Shown: positions 25,801 through 34,037 of the stretch, in pieces
Numbering within the stretch: position 1 is the first letter of the stretch
Layout: each line of letters begins with the position of its first letter
Made by a program: the position numbers and the translations under genes
The notes under the pieces: model-generated
The model's database searches: none
Told to the model about the DNA's origin: nothing
What the model saw: the letters and a program-made list of their open reading frames with translations, nothing else
Assembly (NCBI GenBank): GCA_002310175.1
Contig: DBYG01000019.1
Coordinates: 1-57,435 of the forward strand
DNA: 57,435 nucleotides
Direction of reading: 5' to 3'
Origin: Bacteroidales bacterium UBA1192
Lineage (GTDB): Bacteria > Bacteroidota > Bacteroidia > Bacteroidales > Bacteroidaceae

Positions 25801-28800
25801 TACCATAATGGCTCTGACATTGCCTATGGATGGATTACCCATCACGCTTACCCTGTTCTCAGGCCGGTCAGGATCATATTCACTGTATATTCCGTTACCG
25901 CTGATAGCACCCAGGTTCCTCTGCAGGTTGCGATTGTTCTTGACGTTGGTAAGAACCTCGAAAGGTATATCAAGCATATTGTCCTCAGGCCATACCAAGC
26001 GACGGTCCTGTTCGCTGCTGCCGCTGTAAAATCCCGGCTGTGTTACCTTCAGAGGTATCTCGTATTCATAGAAATTACCTGAGTAGTCAGATCCCAGGCG
26101 GACAAACACCGATATGTCGCCGTCCTGAAGGCCTGATACATCAGGAACTGCAGCCTCTATGTGTGAGAACATCTGGATACGGCTGTAGCGTCTGAGATCG
26201 AGTGATGTCTTCTTGTATATCCCACGCGCCTCGCCTGCTCCCAGATCCTTTACCTTGAGGCTCATGGCCTGTTCATTGTCCTGAACGAGCTGTACCTGGT
26301 TCGGGTCTATTATCCTGGTCACTCCGGGTGGAACTACGTAGTTCACAGGGGAACGGTCGCCGTTCTCCTCTATGTTGACTGATGCTGCAGAGAATGTACC
26401 GGAAAGAGTAGGGGTACGGTTCACGGCGCTGGCTATAGGCTGTTCGTAGTTCCTCCACTGGCTACGCATAAGTTCAAGGGTTGCGAACCTGACATGAACC
26501 TCCTCAGTGAATCCGGTCAGATACATGCGCATGAAACGTATTGAACTGAAATCGCGGATTGAGCCGACTGCCTTCTCGTACTCCTTGACTGGTATTCTGA
26601 AGCAGTACCAGTTCACGGTCTCACTGTTTCCATTTCTGAGCTTTACCTTAACCTCGCGTTTGTCAGCTATATAGTTTTTTCCAAGCTGCAGGTCCTGGGG
26701 ACGCAGTGATACCCTGTATTGGAAGTATTTCTCATATTCATCAAGCGTAAAATCAGAGTTGGCATCCTCATAATCAGGTGTCGTGCGGGAAGACTGGTCG
26801 TATGCACTGCCGCTGGTGCCGGAATTAGGCGAGTTGCCTTCAGTGCCGTTGTACAGACGGTATCGGTCCAGCACTGACATGCCTGCAGCATCATAGTCTG
26901 CGCCACGATAGTAGTGGTAGTTGTCAGCGGCGGGATCATCGTAAATGGCATTATAGACCTCAGGAGACACTTTCGCCTTAATTTCGTTGAGGAATGATGC
27001 GTATGCAGGCCATGTCCGTTCCTCCTCAGTGGTGAGTCCGTTCAGGCCCACATCCTGTCGGCTGCGGTTGTCAGCGTTGTTGTTGTCGAAAGCATATACC
27101 AGGCTTTTCACATTGGGAACCTTACCCCATACAGTTGATTCGTATCCGGTGGTGTCGCCATCCACGGGAATACCGTTCTCGAAGAATTTCTTGCCGTCAG
27201 TAAGCACGTCCTCGGATACCTCACCGAGATTCAGGTAAAGGTCACCACCCTGTGCAGCGGGATTGTAGATGAAAGGGTCAAGCATCCAGAACTCAATATA
27301 CTCAATATTAGCACTCTCGAAATCAGTGGTGCTGAGGCTCCGCATTATTCCGCCCCAGTTCTGTGAGGGATTGCTTAACCGGCCGTTCACGTCAAGGTCT
27401 GGATTCAGATTGTAGGGGCCCCGTTCATCGGGATAGTATGCCAGATTCAGTATCTGCAATGTGGTTGATTCACTTGATGTGGACTCCTTGTTGGGGTATA
27501 GCTCCCTCTCATATACCTCTCGCACATAGTGATTTGACAACTGCTCGTTGTCACCCTTGAGATGGGCGGGTGTCAGGGAGGAGTTCCGGCGTGTGAACAA
27601 CGGGTCAATGGTGAACCAGTTGAGCAGCGCCCTATAATAACCGGCCTCTACGTCTCCTGTCTTGCCGAACCCTTTCATTCCGGTGGGTACGGCCGCCAGC
27701 GACCATGCCGATGGTTGGGTAAGGGGAATGCCGCTCTCTGCACCCTCAAAGTCATCTATATAGGAGGATTTGCCCTGCACCTTATCGGATACCCTGGACT
27801 GAAGAGCTGCCATTTCTGCCTGGAAATTGATGGATGAGGGTTTTGTCGCGTTCACGAATGGGATCATGTCAATCAGATTGGTGAGTGCCTGGCTCTCATG
27901 TTTCCAGTTTATGTTAAGGCCGTACATGGTGTTCACGAGTGGTTCGTCACCCATAGTCACCTTACTTGTGAGCGGTTTCTCGTTCAGATGCATGTATGTT
28001 CCGCCAACTTGCAGGTTTTTGCTGAAGTCATACATCCAGTTCATGCCTACCATGGTTTTCCGCTGCATACTGAAATAAGTGTTGCTCTCCAGCTGGACAT
28101 TGACATTGGTTCCGGCATCTATTATGCTTTGGTTGATAATGGTCACTGTCCCCATGTTGTAGTTCACGGTGTAGTCAGTGTTTTCGGTCAGGGTGACTCC
28201 GCCGGCAGTGACTATGACCGAGCCGCGGGGGATGTTGCCGCTTCCAAGCTGTATGACGTTGCCCGATGAACCGGAGTACTCGCCTGTGAGGATGAATTTG
28301 TCCTTGTCAGCTATACGTTTGGCCACCACCTTTGTTGAATCATAGAGTTCCTGAAATACATATTTGTCGGCTATGCGGTCATTTCCTATAGCCTCGCGCA
28401 GATGGCTTCCGAACGGTTCCACTACAGGGAAAATGATTTTTCCTGAGGATGCCATGACAGTATAGCCCTCTATGTAATCGAACTTACCGTTGGGATGTAC
28501 TGACTGGTTGTCGTCAAGGCGGTCAAGGTTCATCATGCGGAGCAGCGGAGTCTCCTTGAGTCCCTGTTCGGGCAGGTATGTCAACCGGCTTCCTGTACTG
28601 TCACTTTGGTAGGTCACGGCAATCTTGAAGCCGGATTTGCTGAGTGTTCCGGTAGTTATGGAATAGATATTCTTCATCATCAGATCCCATGTGCCGGATC
28701 CGGGGACGTTGGAATTCGATTTGATGAGTTTCACGAAAAGAGCCTTGCCGGTATCGGTGACATCGGATGAAAATTCGCCCACCTGATAGCTCTGGCCGGC

Positions 28801-30099
28801 ATAGGTGTATTCATAGGCTACGGCCAGCACCTCATCCGATGCCAGCGCGTTCCGGAGAGATATATATCCTAATGCGCTGTTCAAAGTATATTCAGAGCTG
28901 CTTAGCTTGCGGGCGTTGGATATCTTCTCGTAGTCGCTGCTGCCGCTGAGCACGTTGCCCAATGTTACGGCCACCTTGTCTATGTCACGAATGTCGGAAT
29001 AATCCGCATTGATCCTTGCGTAGAGGTCATTGGCATTGTTGGCGGTGGCAGGTCCGGAAAGCGTGTTCCATATCTTGTTGCTGATATGGCTTGATTCACC
29101 CAGGTCAGTGAACGCTACAATGTTCCTGGGATTGTCATAGTTGCTGCGCTTGTTGGTTACCCAGACCTCTATCCTGGTAATCTTGACACCGGACACTATT
29201 GTGGGCAGCATGGACATGTTCGTGTCATAGTTGTCGCGGAAGAAATGGGAGAGGAAGAAATGCCTGTTTTCGTCATAACTGCTCGCATCTATCTCAAAGT
29301 CATTCAGTTGCTCACCTCCCTTGGAGCTTACGGATGAGGATGATGATTCTTTCTGTGAGAGCACCATCTGGAGTTTCAGCTTGCCGAACTGGAGGTCAGT
29401 CCTGATTCCAAACAGTGAAGAGGCACCCTGGATGAGCGATGAATTGGTGGGGAAACTGACATTGCCGGCCTCAAGCAGCCTGATTATCTCATCTTCCTTA
29501 CCCTCATAGCGTAACTTTATCTTTTTAGTGTCAATATCGAAAGTGGTTTCAGTGTTATAGTTCAGGTCCATTGAAACCTTGTCGCCCACACGGGCGTTCA
29601 TATTGAGGTTAATCTGTTCGTCAAAGTCGAAACCTCCGGTCTTGCGGTTCTCTACCGAGAGTGCGGGGTTTTCTATCTTGTTGATGTCGAATCCCAGCTT
29701 TATGGCTGCAGAGCCGCTTGTCTTGATTTGAACCCCTCCCGGCCCGAAAATCTTTTCGGCCGGTCCAAGGTCAAACTTCATGTCGGTAAAGTCGAACTTG
29801 TTCTCCTCACGATTCTGGAAAGCCTCGTCATTCTTGCTCCTGTAGTAGGACTGCATGGATTTCTGCATGGTCTTCCTGAGATATTCGTCCGGAGTCAGTA
29901 TTTCCGGAATTTCGAGGAAATCCTCGCCTAATTTGGTACCTATACGGTAGACTCCCTCCTTGTCATCAAACTCAGTAACCTGTGTTATGTTCTCCGGATC
30001 CCTCAAACCCGTCCTTGACTCCTGTGCATAAAGCGGCATAAGGTTTCCTGCTATGCAGGGACCGGTTATGATGAGTGCTGCGGCAAGGAGTCTCTTCAT
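22852..30099 (-). CDS. sprA: Type IX secretion outer-membrane translocon SprA (Sov)
   Basis: A 2415-residue giant outer-membrane protein, the T9SS translocation pore; homologues are about 2400-2500 residues. A signal peptide (to about PLYAQ, residue 26) precedes a plug/periplasmic start with IGTKLGEDFLEIPEILTPDEY, then very long runs of barrel strands to a C-terminus FTLKFTLTR. Family segments seen include KLGFDINKIENPALSVENRK, SYIDDFEGAESGIPLTQPSAW and LNLAYYPDERGPYNLNPDL. It lies 5 bp after ruvA on the same strand, the same order as in Flavobacterium. With PorV it forms the gated exit path; PorU processes what leaves. Confidence 0.96.
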   Translation of the reverse strand: MKRLLAAALIITGPCIAGNLMPLYAQESRTGLRDPENITQVTEFDDKEGVYRIGTKLGEDFLEIPEILTPDEYLRKTMQKSMQSYYRSKNDEAFQNREENKFDFTDMKFDLGPAEKIFGPGGVQIKTSGSAAIKLGFDINKIENPALSVENRKTGGFDFDEQINLNMNARVGDKVSMDLNYNTETTFDIDTKKIKLRYEGKEDEIIRLLEAGNVSFPTNSSLIQGASSLFGIRTDLQFGKLKLQMVLSQKESSSSSVSSKGGEQLNDFEIDASSYDENRHFFLSHFFRDNYDTNMSMLPTIVSGVKITRIEVWVTNKRSNYDNPRNIVAFTDLGESSHISNKIWNTLSGPATANNANDLYARINADYSDIRDIDKVAVTLGNVLSGSSDYEKISNARKLSSSEYTLNSALGYISLRNALASDEVLAVAYEYTYAGQSYQVGEFSSDVTDTGKALFVKLIKSNSNVPGSGTWDLMMKNIYSITTGTLSKSGFKIAVTYQSDSTGSRLTYLPEQGLKETPLLRMMNLDRLDDNQSVHPNGKFDYIEGYTVMASSGKIIFPVVEPFGSHLREAIGNDRIADKYVFQELYDSTKVVAKRIADKDKFILTGEYSGSSGNVIQLGSGNIPRGSVIVTAGGVTLTENTDYTVNYNMGTVTIINQSIIDAGTNVNVQLESNTYFSMQRKTMVGMNWMYDFSKNLQVGGTYMHLNEKPLTSKVTMGDEPLVNTMYGLNINWKHESQALTNLIDMIPFVNATKPSSINFQAEMAALQSRVSDKVQGKSSYIDDFEGAESGIPLTQPSAWSLAAVPTGMKGFGKTGDVEAGYYRALLNWFTIDPLFTRRNSSLTPAHLKGDNEQLSNHYVREVYERELYPNKESTSSESTTLQILNLAYYPDERGPYNLNPDLDVNGRLSNPSQNWGGIMRSLSTTDFESANIEYIEFWMLDPFIYNPAAQGGDLYLNLGEVSEDVLTDGKKFFENGIPVDGDTTGYESTVWGKVPNVKSLVYAFDNNNADNRSRQDVGLNGLTTEEERTWPAYASFLNEIKAKVSPEVYNAIYDDPAADNYHYYRGADYDAAGMSVLDRYRLYNGTEGNSPNSGTSGSAYDQSSRTTPDYEDANSDFTLDEYEKYFQYRVSLRPQDLQLGKNYIADKREVKVKLRNGNSETVNWYCFRIPVKEYEKAVGSIRDFSSIRFMRMYLTGFTEEVHVRFATLELMRSQWRNYEQPIASAVNRTPTLSGTFSAASVNIEENGDRSPVNYVVPPGVTRIIDPNQVQLVQDNEQAMSLKVKDLGAGEARGIYKKTSLDLRRYSRIQMFSHIEAAVPDVSGLQDGDISVFVRLGSDYSGNFYEYEIPLKVTQPGFYSGSSEQDRRLVWPEDNMLDIPFEVLTNVKNNRNLQRNLGAISGNGIYSEYDPDRPENRVSVMGNPSIGNVRAIMVGIRNNSLSSKSAEVWVNELRLQGYESKGGMAAQSKLALKLSDLASVDLSGQLTTAGYGGLEQGIQQRRTDDLYKYSLTTSFNLGRFLPEITRISVPVYYSYSQEKVSPQYSPFDTDLYLNDVIESYPENDIRDSLRSITQEVSVNRNFSISNASVDISSAKPMPYDPANFSFSYSKSERDNSGSTIEYEYDRNWKADVDYSYSPSFKGMQPFKFIKYQSPWLKILKETTINVLPQQLSFNTGIQRSYHELQERDLESEQTGIPVIFSQQFWWDRNLTLSWNPLKELKISFSALTKAEIEEPYMVVNKDLYPDQYQIWKDSVKTSIMNMGRPLDYNQTFQASYNVPLSKLPLMDWTTMDIGFNSRYTWDRGTTYADGSSYGNIISTDRNISVNARLNMTNLYNKVAYLKQVNDRFSNSGKRNTRTGQSAASTKNKYLNKEFTFLPDSTYKVNHNLGTLTIKVTATDKEGKTVKLKYKRIDADNISVKVKDTLNVVVRVIQDPDKAAREEKITLRDGIDFSLHTVMMLRNISVTYRNTYNMSLPGFMPSSNFLGQSKSAGLLAPGLDFAFGLTGDDYLHKAMNRGWLLNNDNVAHSAASTSSQDLQARATLEPFPDFKVDLNANWTRSSSNQIQYMYAGMPSTRSGSFNMTVITFGSAFERHTSKNGYRSSRFDKLLDNINTVRTRLESVYDGTPFPIQSSRAGENYSSADDGIDPYSADVMIPAFLSTYTGKNASRGSLNLFPNMLKMLPNWSLTYGGLSKLPFFESHFKSFNLRHAYKSVYAIGNYNTYNSYMEFMNGRGFIQDVTTGAPIPSSMYNIGAVSINESFSPLAGVDMTFKNDITARLEFRKTRVLTLSTTSVQLVETNSDDITAGGGYKITGIQILGARPGTGRNRVSNDLNMSADLTYRNQNALCRNITDGSTQATSGNRALKVSFQADYTYSRMLTLNFYYDFQSNFPLVSTSAYPTSTHDCGFTLKFTLTR

Positions 30100-30104
30100 G
30101 CTTG

Positions 30105-30701
30105 TCAGATTCTCTTAAGTGCTTCGCGTATAAGTGCTTCGACTGTGATCTCTGGCTTTTCCCCGAGTATGGCAGTCACAATCTTTTGTGATGCAGACTG
30201 TTGGAATCCCAGTGTAGTAAGGGCGGTTACGGCCTCATCGGCAGTCCTTGCACTCCGTGCTCCGGGTGACTGTATGGCCGGTGCTTCGCCACTCCGTTCC
30301 CTGACCATCTTATCCCTAAGGTCAACTATTATCCTTTGTGCAGTCTTGGCACCAATGCCTTTGACCTTCTTGAGCAGTCCGTCATTTCCGGAACTGATGA
30401 TTTCCACCAGTTCTGAAGGAGAGAAGGAAGACTGTATCATTCTGGCCGATGCACCACCTATGCCAGGCACCGAAATAAGCAGAAGGAACAGTTCGCGCTC
30501 CACTTTCTCGCTGAATCCGAAGAGTATCCATGCATCCTCACGGATTGCTTCATAGGTATAAAGTCTGGCCTCATCCTTTCCCTGAATGTCAGAGTAGGTA
30601 TATACTGAAATGCCGAGCGAATAGGCCACTCCGCCCGAAGTGAGTATGACCGCCTGTGTGGGTGTAAGTTCAACTACCTTTCCCTGAATGAATTCTATCA
30701 T
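30105..30701 (-). CDS. ruvA: Holliday junction branch migration protein RuvA
   Basis: A 198-residue RuvA that tetramerises on four-way junctions and loads RuvB. The OB domain (MIEFIQGKVVELTPTQAVIL) is followed by helix-hairpin-helix segments LISVPGIGGASARMIQSSF and VKGIGAKTAQRIIVDLRDKM, then a flexible linker and a C-terminal RuvB-binding helix bundle ending EALIREALKRI. The length is standard. ruvB is not in the window. It leads the ruvA-sprA unit; I see no clear TAnnTTTG box upstream. Confidence 0.96.
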   Translation of the reverse strand: MIEFIQGKVVELTPTQAVILTSGGVAYSLGISVYTYSDIQGKDEARLYTYEAIREDAWILFGFSEKVERELFLLLISVPGIGGASARMIQSSFSPSELVEIISSGNDGLLKKVKGIGAKTAQRIIVDLRDKMVRERSGEAPAIQSPGARSARTADEAVTALTTLGFQQSASQKIVTAILGEKPEITVEALIREALKRI

Positions 30702-30788
30702 AACATTGTAATAACGTTAACCGATAATTAAAAAACGCATTTAACCCCTATTTATTGCACGCGCGTATGTAGGGAGGATTCTTTTTTG

Positions 30789-30796
30789 TAACTTTG
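30789..30796 (+). promoter_or_regulatory. -7 promoter box for ddh
   Basis: TAACTTTG, an exact TAnnTTTG match, 28 bases before the ATG at 30825. A TATG at 30766-30769 with a 19-base spacer is a poor -33 candidate. Confidence 0.55.
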
Positions 30797-30824
30797 TGCC
30801 CGAAAAACAAATGATTATATACAT

Positions 30825-31724
30825 ATGGAAAAGATCAAAGCTGCTGTCGTAGGATATGGAAACATTGGCAGATATGTGCTTGACGCACTTCTTGAGGCAC
30901 CTGATTTCGAGGTGGCAGGAATTGTTCGCCGCAATGGTGATGCAAATTGCCCGAAAGAGTTGAAGGATTTTAAAGTTGTAAGGAATATTTCACAATTGTC
31001 AAACCCTGATGTGGCTATTCTCGCGGTGCCGAGCCGCAAGACAGAGGAGTATGCTGCACAGATACTCCCGCTTGGTATTAACACAGTTGACAGTTTTGAC
31101 ATCCACACTCTCATCCCTGAAACCCGTAAACGTCTGATGAAGGTGGCTGAGGAATCAGGTCGCGTAGCAGTCATCTCGGCAGGATGGGATCCGGGTTCTG
31201 ATTCCATAGTACGTGCCCTCATGCAGGTAATGGCTCCCAAGGGCCTCAGCTATACCAATTTCGGCCCAGGCATGTCAATGGGGCATACGGTTGCGGTGAA
31301 GGCTGTTCCCGGAGTAAAGCAGGCGCTCTCCATGACCATACCTCTCGGTACCGGAATACATCGCCGTATGGTATATGTGGAAGTTCTGGACGGCTACAGG
31401 TTTGAGGATATCTCAGCTGCCATCAAGTCAGATCCCTATTTCGTGAATGATGAGACTCATGTGATGCAGGTGGATTCAGTGGACAGTCTGAAGGATATGG
31501 GACACGGTGTCAACATGACCCGCAAGGGTGTATCCGGAAAGACCCAGAATCAACTGTTTGAATTTGACATGAAGATCAACAATCCTGCACTTACCGGTCA
31601 GCTGCTGGTGGCGGCAGCACGTGCGTCGATGCTCCAGAAACCAGGTTGTTATACTATGATAGAGATCCCGGTGATTGACTATCTATACGGAGACAGGGAG
31701 GAGCTTGTCAGACATTTGGTGTAA
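30825..31724 (+). CDS. ddh: meso-Diaminopimelate D-dehydrogenase
   Basis: A 299-residue NADP-dependent enzyme that makes meso-diaminopimelate directly from tetrahydrodipicolinate in lysine and peptidoglycan synthesis. The Rossmann start AAVVGYGNIGRYVLDALLEA, then GIVRRNG, the substrate region SAGWDPGSDSIVRALMQ, FGPGMSMGHTVAVKAVPGVK, and HRRMVYVEVLDG all match Bacteroidales DapDH. The length equals that family. Monocistronic with its own promoter, converging on the MORN gene. Its presence implies the one-step dehydrogenase route to DAP. Confidence 0.95.
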   Translation: MEKIKAAVVGYGNIGRYVLDALLEAPDFEVAGIVRRNGDANCPKELKDFKVVRNISQLSNPDVAILAVPSRKTEEYAAQILPLGINTVDSFDIHTLIPETRKRLMKVAEESGRVAVISAGWDPGSDSIVRALMQVMAPKGLSYTNFGPGMSMGHTVAVKAVPGVKQALSMTIPLGTGIHRRMVYVEVLDGYRFEDISAAIKSDPYFVNDETHVMQVDSVDSLKDMGHGVNMTRKGVSGKTQNQLFEFDMKINNPALTGQLLVAAARASMLQKPGCYTMIEIPVIDYLYGDREELVRHLV

Positions 31725-31731
31725 GATAATT

Positions 31732-32916
31732 TCAGAATCTGAAACCGAATCCGATAAAAAACCCGTCCAGATTGCCATATCCTAAATTGAGCAATATGTC
31801 AGCCTTCCCGGGGGATTCGAATATATTGGGCATCTCCTCATTATAACGGATGCTCTTGATCAGAAACCTTGAGTATAACCGGTAACCGAAAGCAGTGCCG
31901 GTTATTTTTTCCTTGTGATATATGGTCCCGTGTTCAAAAACGGAATCGTCCGTTGCCCGGCAGATCTTATATGACTGGAGAATGCCTATTCCTGCTGAGC
32001 ATCCTACAGACATTTTTTTCCATTTGTGACCGATGTCGGCATAAATTGACATGAAGGTGCGCTCTCCGGACATATTTACCTCATCCTCTTTCTGGTCCCA
32101 GTCAACCAGTTTGATCCCGTTCCCTTCATTATCGGTCACTTCGACTGTCTTACCGTAGTACTTCGGGTTAGTGCTTATGCCTACGGTAATACCACCGTAG
32201 TTGCGCGGACCTTCAAACAGCAGCGAGAGGTCAATCATTTCCTTGATACCATAGGCGGCGTTGCAGGAGAAATACTGTCCGTCATCCAACAGAATCAGAT
32301 CATTCACTATTTCCGGGGGTGCCTCTTCAATAGGAGCATTGCCTAAGTAGAAGTCATTCTTAAAGATGCCAAGATAGTCCTTGTCTTCGGATGATAGGTA
32401 TAGCCATCCGAATCCGTCTTTCATGTCATCCTTCCATTCACCGAAATAGAAGCTGTCATCATTCATGTTCAGACGGCCGGTGCCATCAAACTTCCCGTTT
32501 TTCCAGTCTCCTTCATACCAGTCACCGTTGGCGTACCAGTAGGTTCCGTATCCATTCATGGTATGACCCTTGAAATCACCGATATAGCAGTCTCCGTCGG
32601 CAAAATGCAACTCTCCCTTGCCTTCCCAAAGTCCGTCTTTCCAGTCACCTTCGTATGTGGTACTGTCGGCATATACCATTTTGCCGTGTCCGTTGAACAG
32701 GGAATCAGCTATCTGTCCGGTATATGTGGAGCCGTCTTCGAATGTGAGTGTTACGGTCTGCTTCTTTCCCTTCCTGCGTGCAAATACATCATTTGACGGC
32801 AGGACACAGAGTGTCAGTGTCAGAATACACCACAAACAGAGCAGCGGGAAGACTCCCCGGCCCGGTTCCCCGCCCGTTCCGGCGAACCGTCTTTTTGTAT
32901 TTTTATACAGGTTCAT
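31732..32916 (-). CDS. MORN-repeat envelope protein
   Basis: A 394-residue protein with a basic N-terminus, one hydrophobic segment at about residues 22-45 (signal or anchor), and about five MORN repeats from residue 60 to 170 (for example YTGQIADSLFNGHGKMVYAD, YEGDWKDGLWEGKGELHFAD, YEGDWKNGKFDGTGRLNMND). The C-terminal half is beta-rich, shows repeated hydrophobic strands (YGGITVGIS, MSVGCSAGIGI), and ends in GFFIGFGFRF with a terminal Phe, so it may form an outer-membrane or surface beta domain. Function unknown; MORN repeats often bind lipids or proteins. Transcribed from an exact -7 box with a perfect palindrome at its expected start site. Confidence 0.8.
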   Translation of the reverse strand: MNLYKNTKRRFAGTGGEPGRGVFPLLCLWCILTLTLCVLPSNDVFARRKGKKQTVTLTFEDGSTYTGQIADSLFNGHGKMVYADSTTYEGDWKDGLWEGKGELHFADGDCYIGDFKGHTMNGYGTYWYANGDWYEGDWKNGKFDGTGRLNMNDDSFYFGEWKDDMKDGFGWLYLSSEDKDYLGIFKNDFYLGNAPIEEAPPEIVNDLILLDDGQYFSCNAAYGIKEMIDLSLLFEGPRNYGGITVGISTNPKYYGKTVEVTDNEGNGIKLVDWDQKEDEVNMSGERTFMSIYADIGHKWKKMSVGCSAGIGILQSYKICRATDDSVFEHGTIYHKEKITGTAFGYRLYSRFLIKSIRYNEEMPNIFESPGKADILLNLGYGNLDGFFIGFGFRF

Positions 32917-32946
32917 TCCAGCAGTCTATAAAAAATACGATACAGG

Positions 32947-32960
32947 ACAATCATGATTGT
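32947..32960. promoter_or_regulatory. Perfect 14-bp palindrome, operator-like
   Basis: ACAATCATGATTGT is its own reverse complement. It lies immediately downstream of the MORN gene's -7 box (32963-32970), where its transcription start is expected, a usual place for a repressor site. Confidence 0.45.
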
Positions 32961-32962
32961 GG

Positions 32963-32970
32963 CAAAGTTA
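32963..32970 (-). promoter_or_regulatory. -7 promoter box for the MORN gene
   Basis: TAACTTTG on the minus strand, exact to consensus, 46 bases before the ATG at 32916. It is 21 bp from the oppositely directed box at 32992. Confidence 0.5.
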
Positions 32971-32991
32971 AAAAAAATGGTTGAAAAACGT

Positions 32992-32999
32992 TACCTTTG
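32992..32999 (+). promoter_or_regulatory. -7 promoter box for the DUF2007-proBA-argF' unit
   Basis: TACCTTTG, exact to TAnnTTTG, 35 bases before the ATG at 33035. It falls inside the upstream extension of the DUF2007 reading frame, which settles the start. Confidence 0.5.
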
Positions 33000-33034
33000 T
33001 TCCACATCAATCAAATACATCATTCATAAACGCT

Positions 33035-33256
33035 ATGAAAGAGGATAAGGATGAACTTGTATGCGTTTTCAAGGGCGATGCCTTTGAATCTGAAGTGGTA
33101 AGGGCCAGACTTGAAGCCGATGGTATTCCTGCCATGATCATGAACAATTCCATGAGTGCCATTTTCTCCACATATACCGTCATGGCCGGCCCGGTCAGCG
33201 TTATGGTGAACCCGAAAGATGAGCTGGAGGCCCGTCGGATAATTTCTGAAAAATAA
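33035..33256 (+). CDS. DUF2007-family putative signal-transducing protein
   Basis: A 73-residue cytosolic protein of the DUF2007 family: LVCVFKGDAFESEVVRARLE is followed by GIPAMIMNNSMS and a closing VSVMVNPKDELEARRIISE, the typical pattern of this small ferredoxin-like fold that is often annotated as signal transducing without experimental role. The frame is open from 32981, but the promoter box at 32992-32999 lies within that stretch, so the ATG at 33035 is the start. It precedes proB by 7 bp and is probably cotranscribed. Confidence 0.8.
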   Translation: MKEDKDELVCVFKGDAFESEVVRARLEADGIPAMIMNNSMSAIFSTYTVMAGPVSVMVNPKDELEARRIISEK

Positions 33257-33263
33257 CAGGATC

Positions 33264-34037
33264 ATGAGGATAGCCATTAAGATAGGCAGCAATGTGCTTA
33301 CCCGTCCGGACGGCCGTCTGGACATTTCGCGCATGGCCTCTCTGGTTGACCAGATAGCCGGACTTCACAACAACGGGACAGAGGTCCTCATCATATCTTC
33401 GGGTGCTGTGGCATCCGGACGCGGGGCGCTTCCTTTCATAAAGGATGACAGCGTGACCAGCCGGCAACTCTTTGCGGCAGTGGGTCAGGCCAAGCTGATA
33501 GAACACTATTACGAGCTCTTCCAGGAGTTTGGAATTACCGTAGGACAGATACTCACCACCAAGGAGAATTTCATGGATGAAACCCGTATGGCCAATCAGA
33601 TGCGTTGCATGAGTGCCATGCTTGACAACGGAGTGGTGCCTGTGATAAACGAGAACGATACGGTGTCGGTGGAGGAGCTGATGTTCACTGACAATGACGA
33701 ACTGTCGGGGTTGGTGGCCCGTATGATGAAAGCCGATGTCCTGGTCATACTGAGCAATGTGGACGGAGTATTCACAGGTGTTCCGGGTGAACCCGGCTCG
33801 GAACTTATACATGACGTGTTCCCGGATGATGACTATTCAGGATTTGTCAGCTCAAACAAATCCAGTTATGGCCGTGGAGGAATGATGACCAAGATGAAGA
33901 CTGCTGCCGGAGTGGCGCTTGACGGGATAGAGGTCAGGATAGCCGACGGCCGTCGTCATGATGTCCTTACGGATGTGCTGAATAATCCTGAGACAGCCCG
34001 ATGCACCCGTTTTCACCCTTCAAATAAGAAAAACTGA
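33264..34037 (+). CDS. proB: Glutamate 5-kinase, short form without PUA domain
   Basis: A 257-residue amino-acid kinase that phosphorylates glutamate at the gamma position, the first step of proline synthesis. It starts RIAIKIGSNVLTRPDG, has IISSGAVASGRGALPF, NENDTVSVEELMFTDNDELSGLVARMM and LSNVDGVFTG, and ends with GRGGMMTKMKTAAGVALDGIE. E. coli ProB is about 110 residues longer, carrying a C-terminal PUA domain that is absent here, so feedback control may differ. It overlaps proA at TGATGA. Confidence 0.95.
   Translation: MRIAIKIGSNVLTRPDGRLDISRMASLVDQIAGLHNNGTEVLIISSGAVASGRGALPFIKDDSVTSRQLFAAVGQAKLIEHYYELFQEFGITVGQILTTKENFMDETRMANQMRCMSAMLDNGVVPVINENDTVSVEELMFTDNDELSGLVARMMKADVLVILSNVDGVFTGVPGEPGSELIHDVFPDDDYSGFVSSNKSSYGRGGMMTKMKTAAGVALDGIEVRIADGRRHDVLTDVLNNPETARCTRFHPSNKKN

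Noticed and set aside
31730..31744. TTTCAGA-A-TCTGAAA dyad between ddh and the MORN gene as a terminator
   Set aside because: Only 7-bp arms with a one-base loop and no T-run; it overlaps the MORN stop codon and is probably chance.
33201..33812. 203-codon minus-strand frame across proB
   Set aside because: Antisense shadow of a well-supported gene with His/Tyr-rich composition typical of reversed coding sequence.
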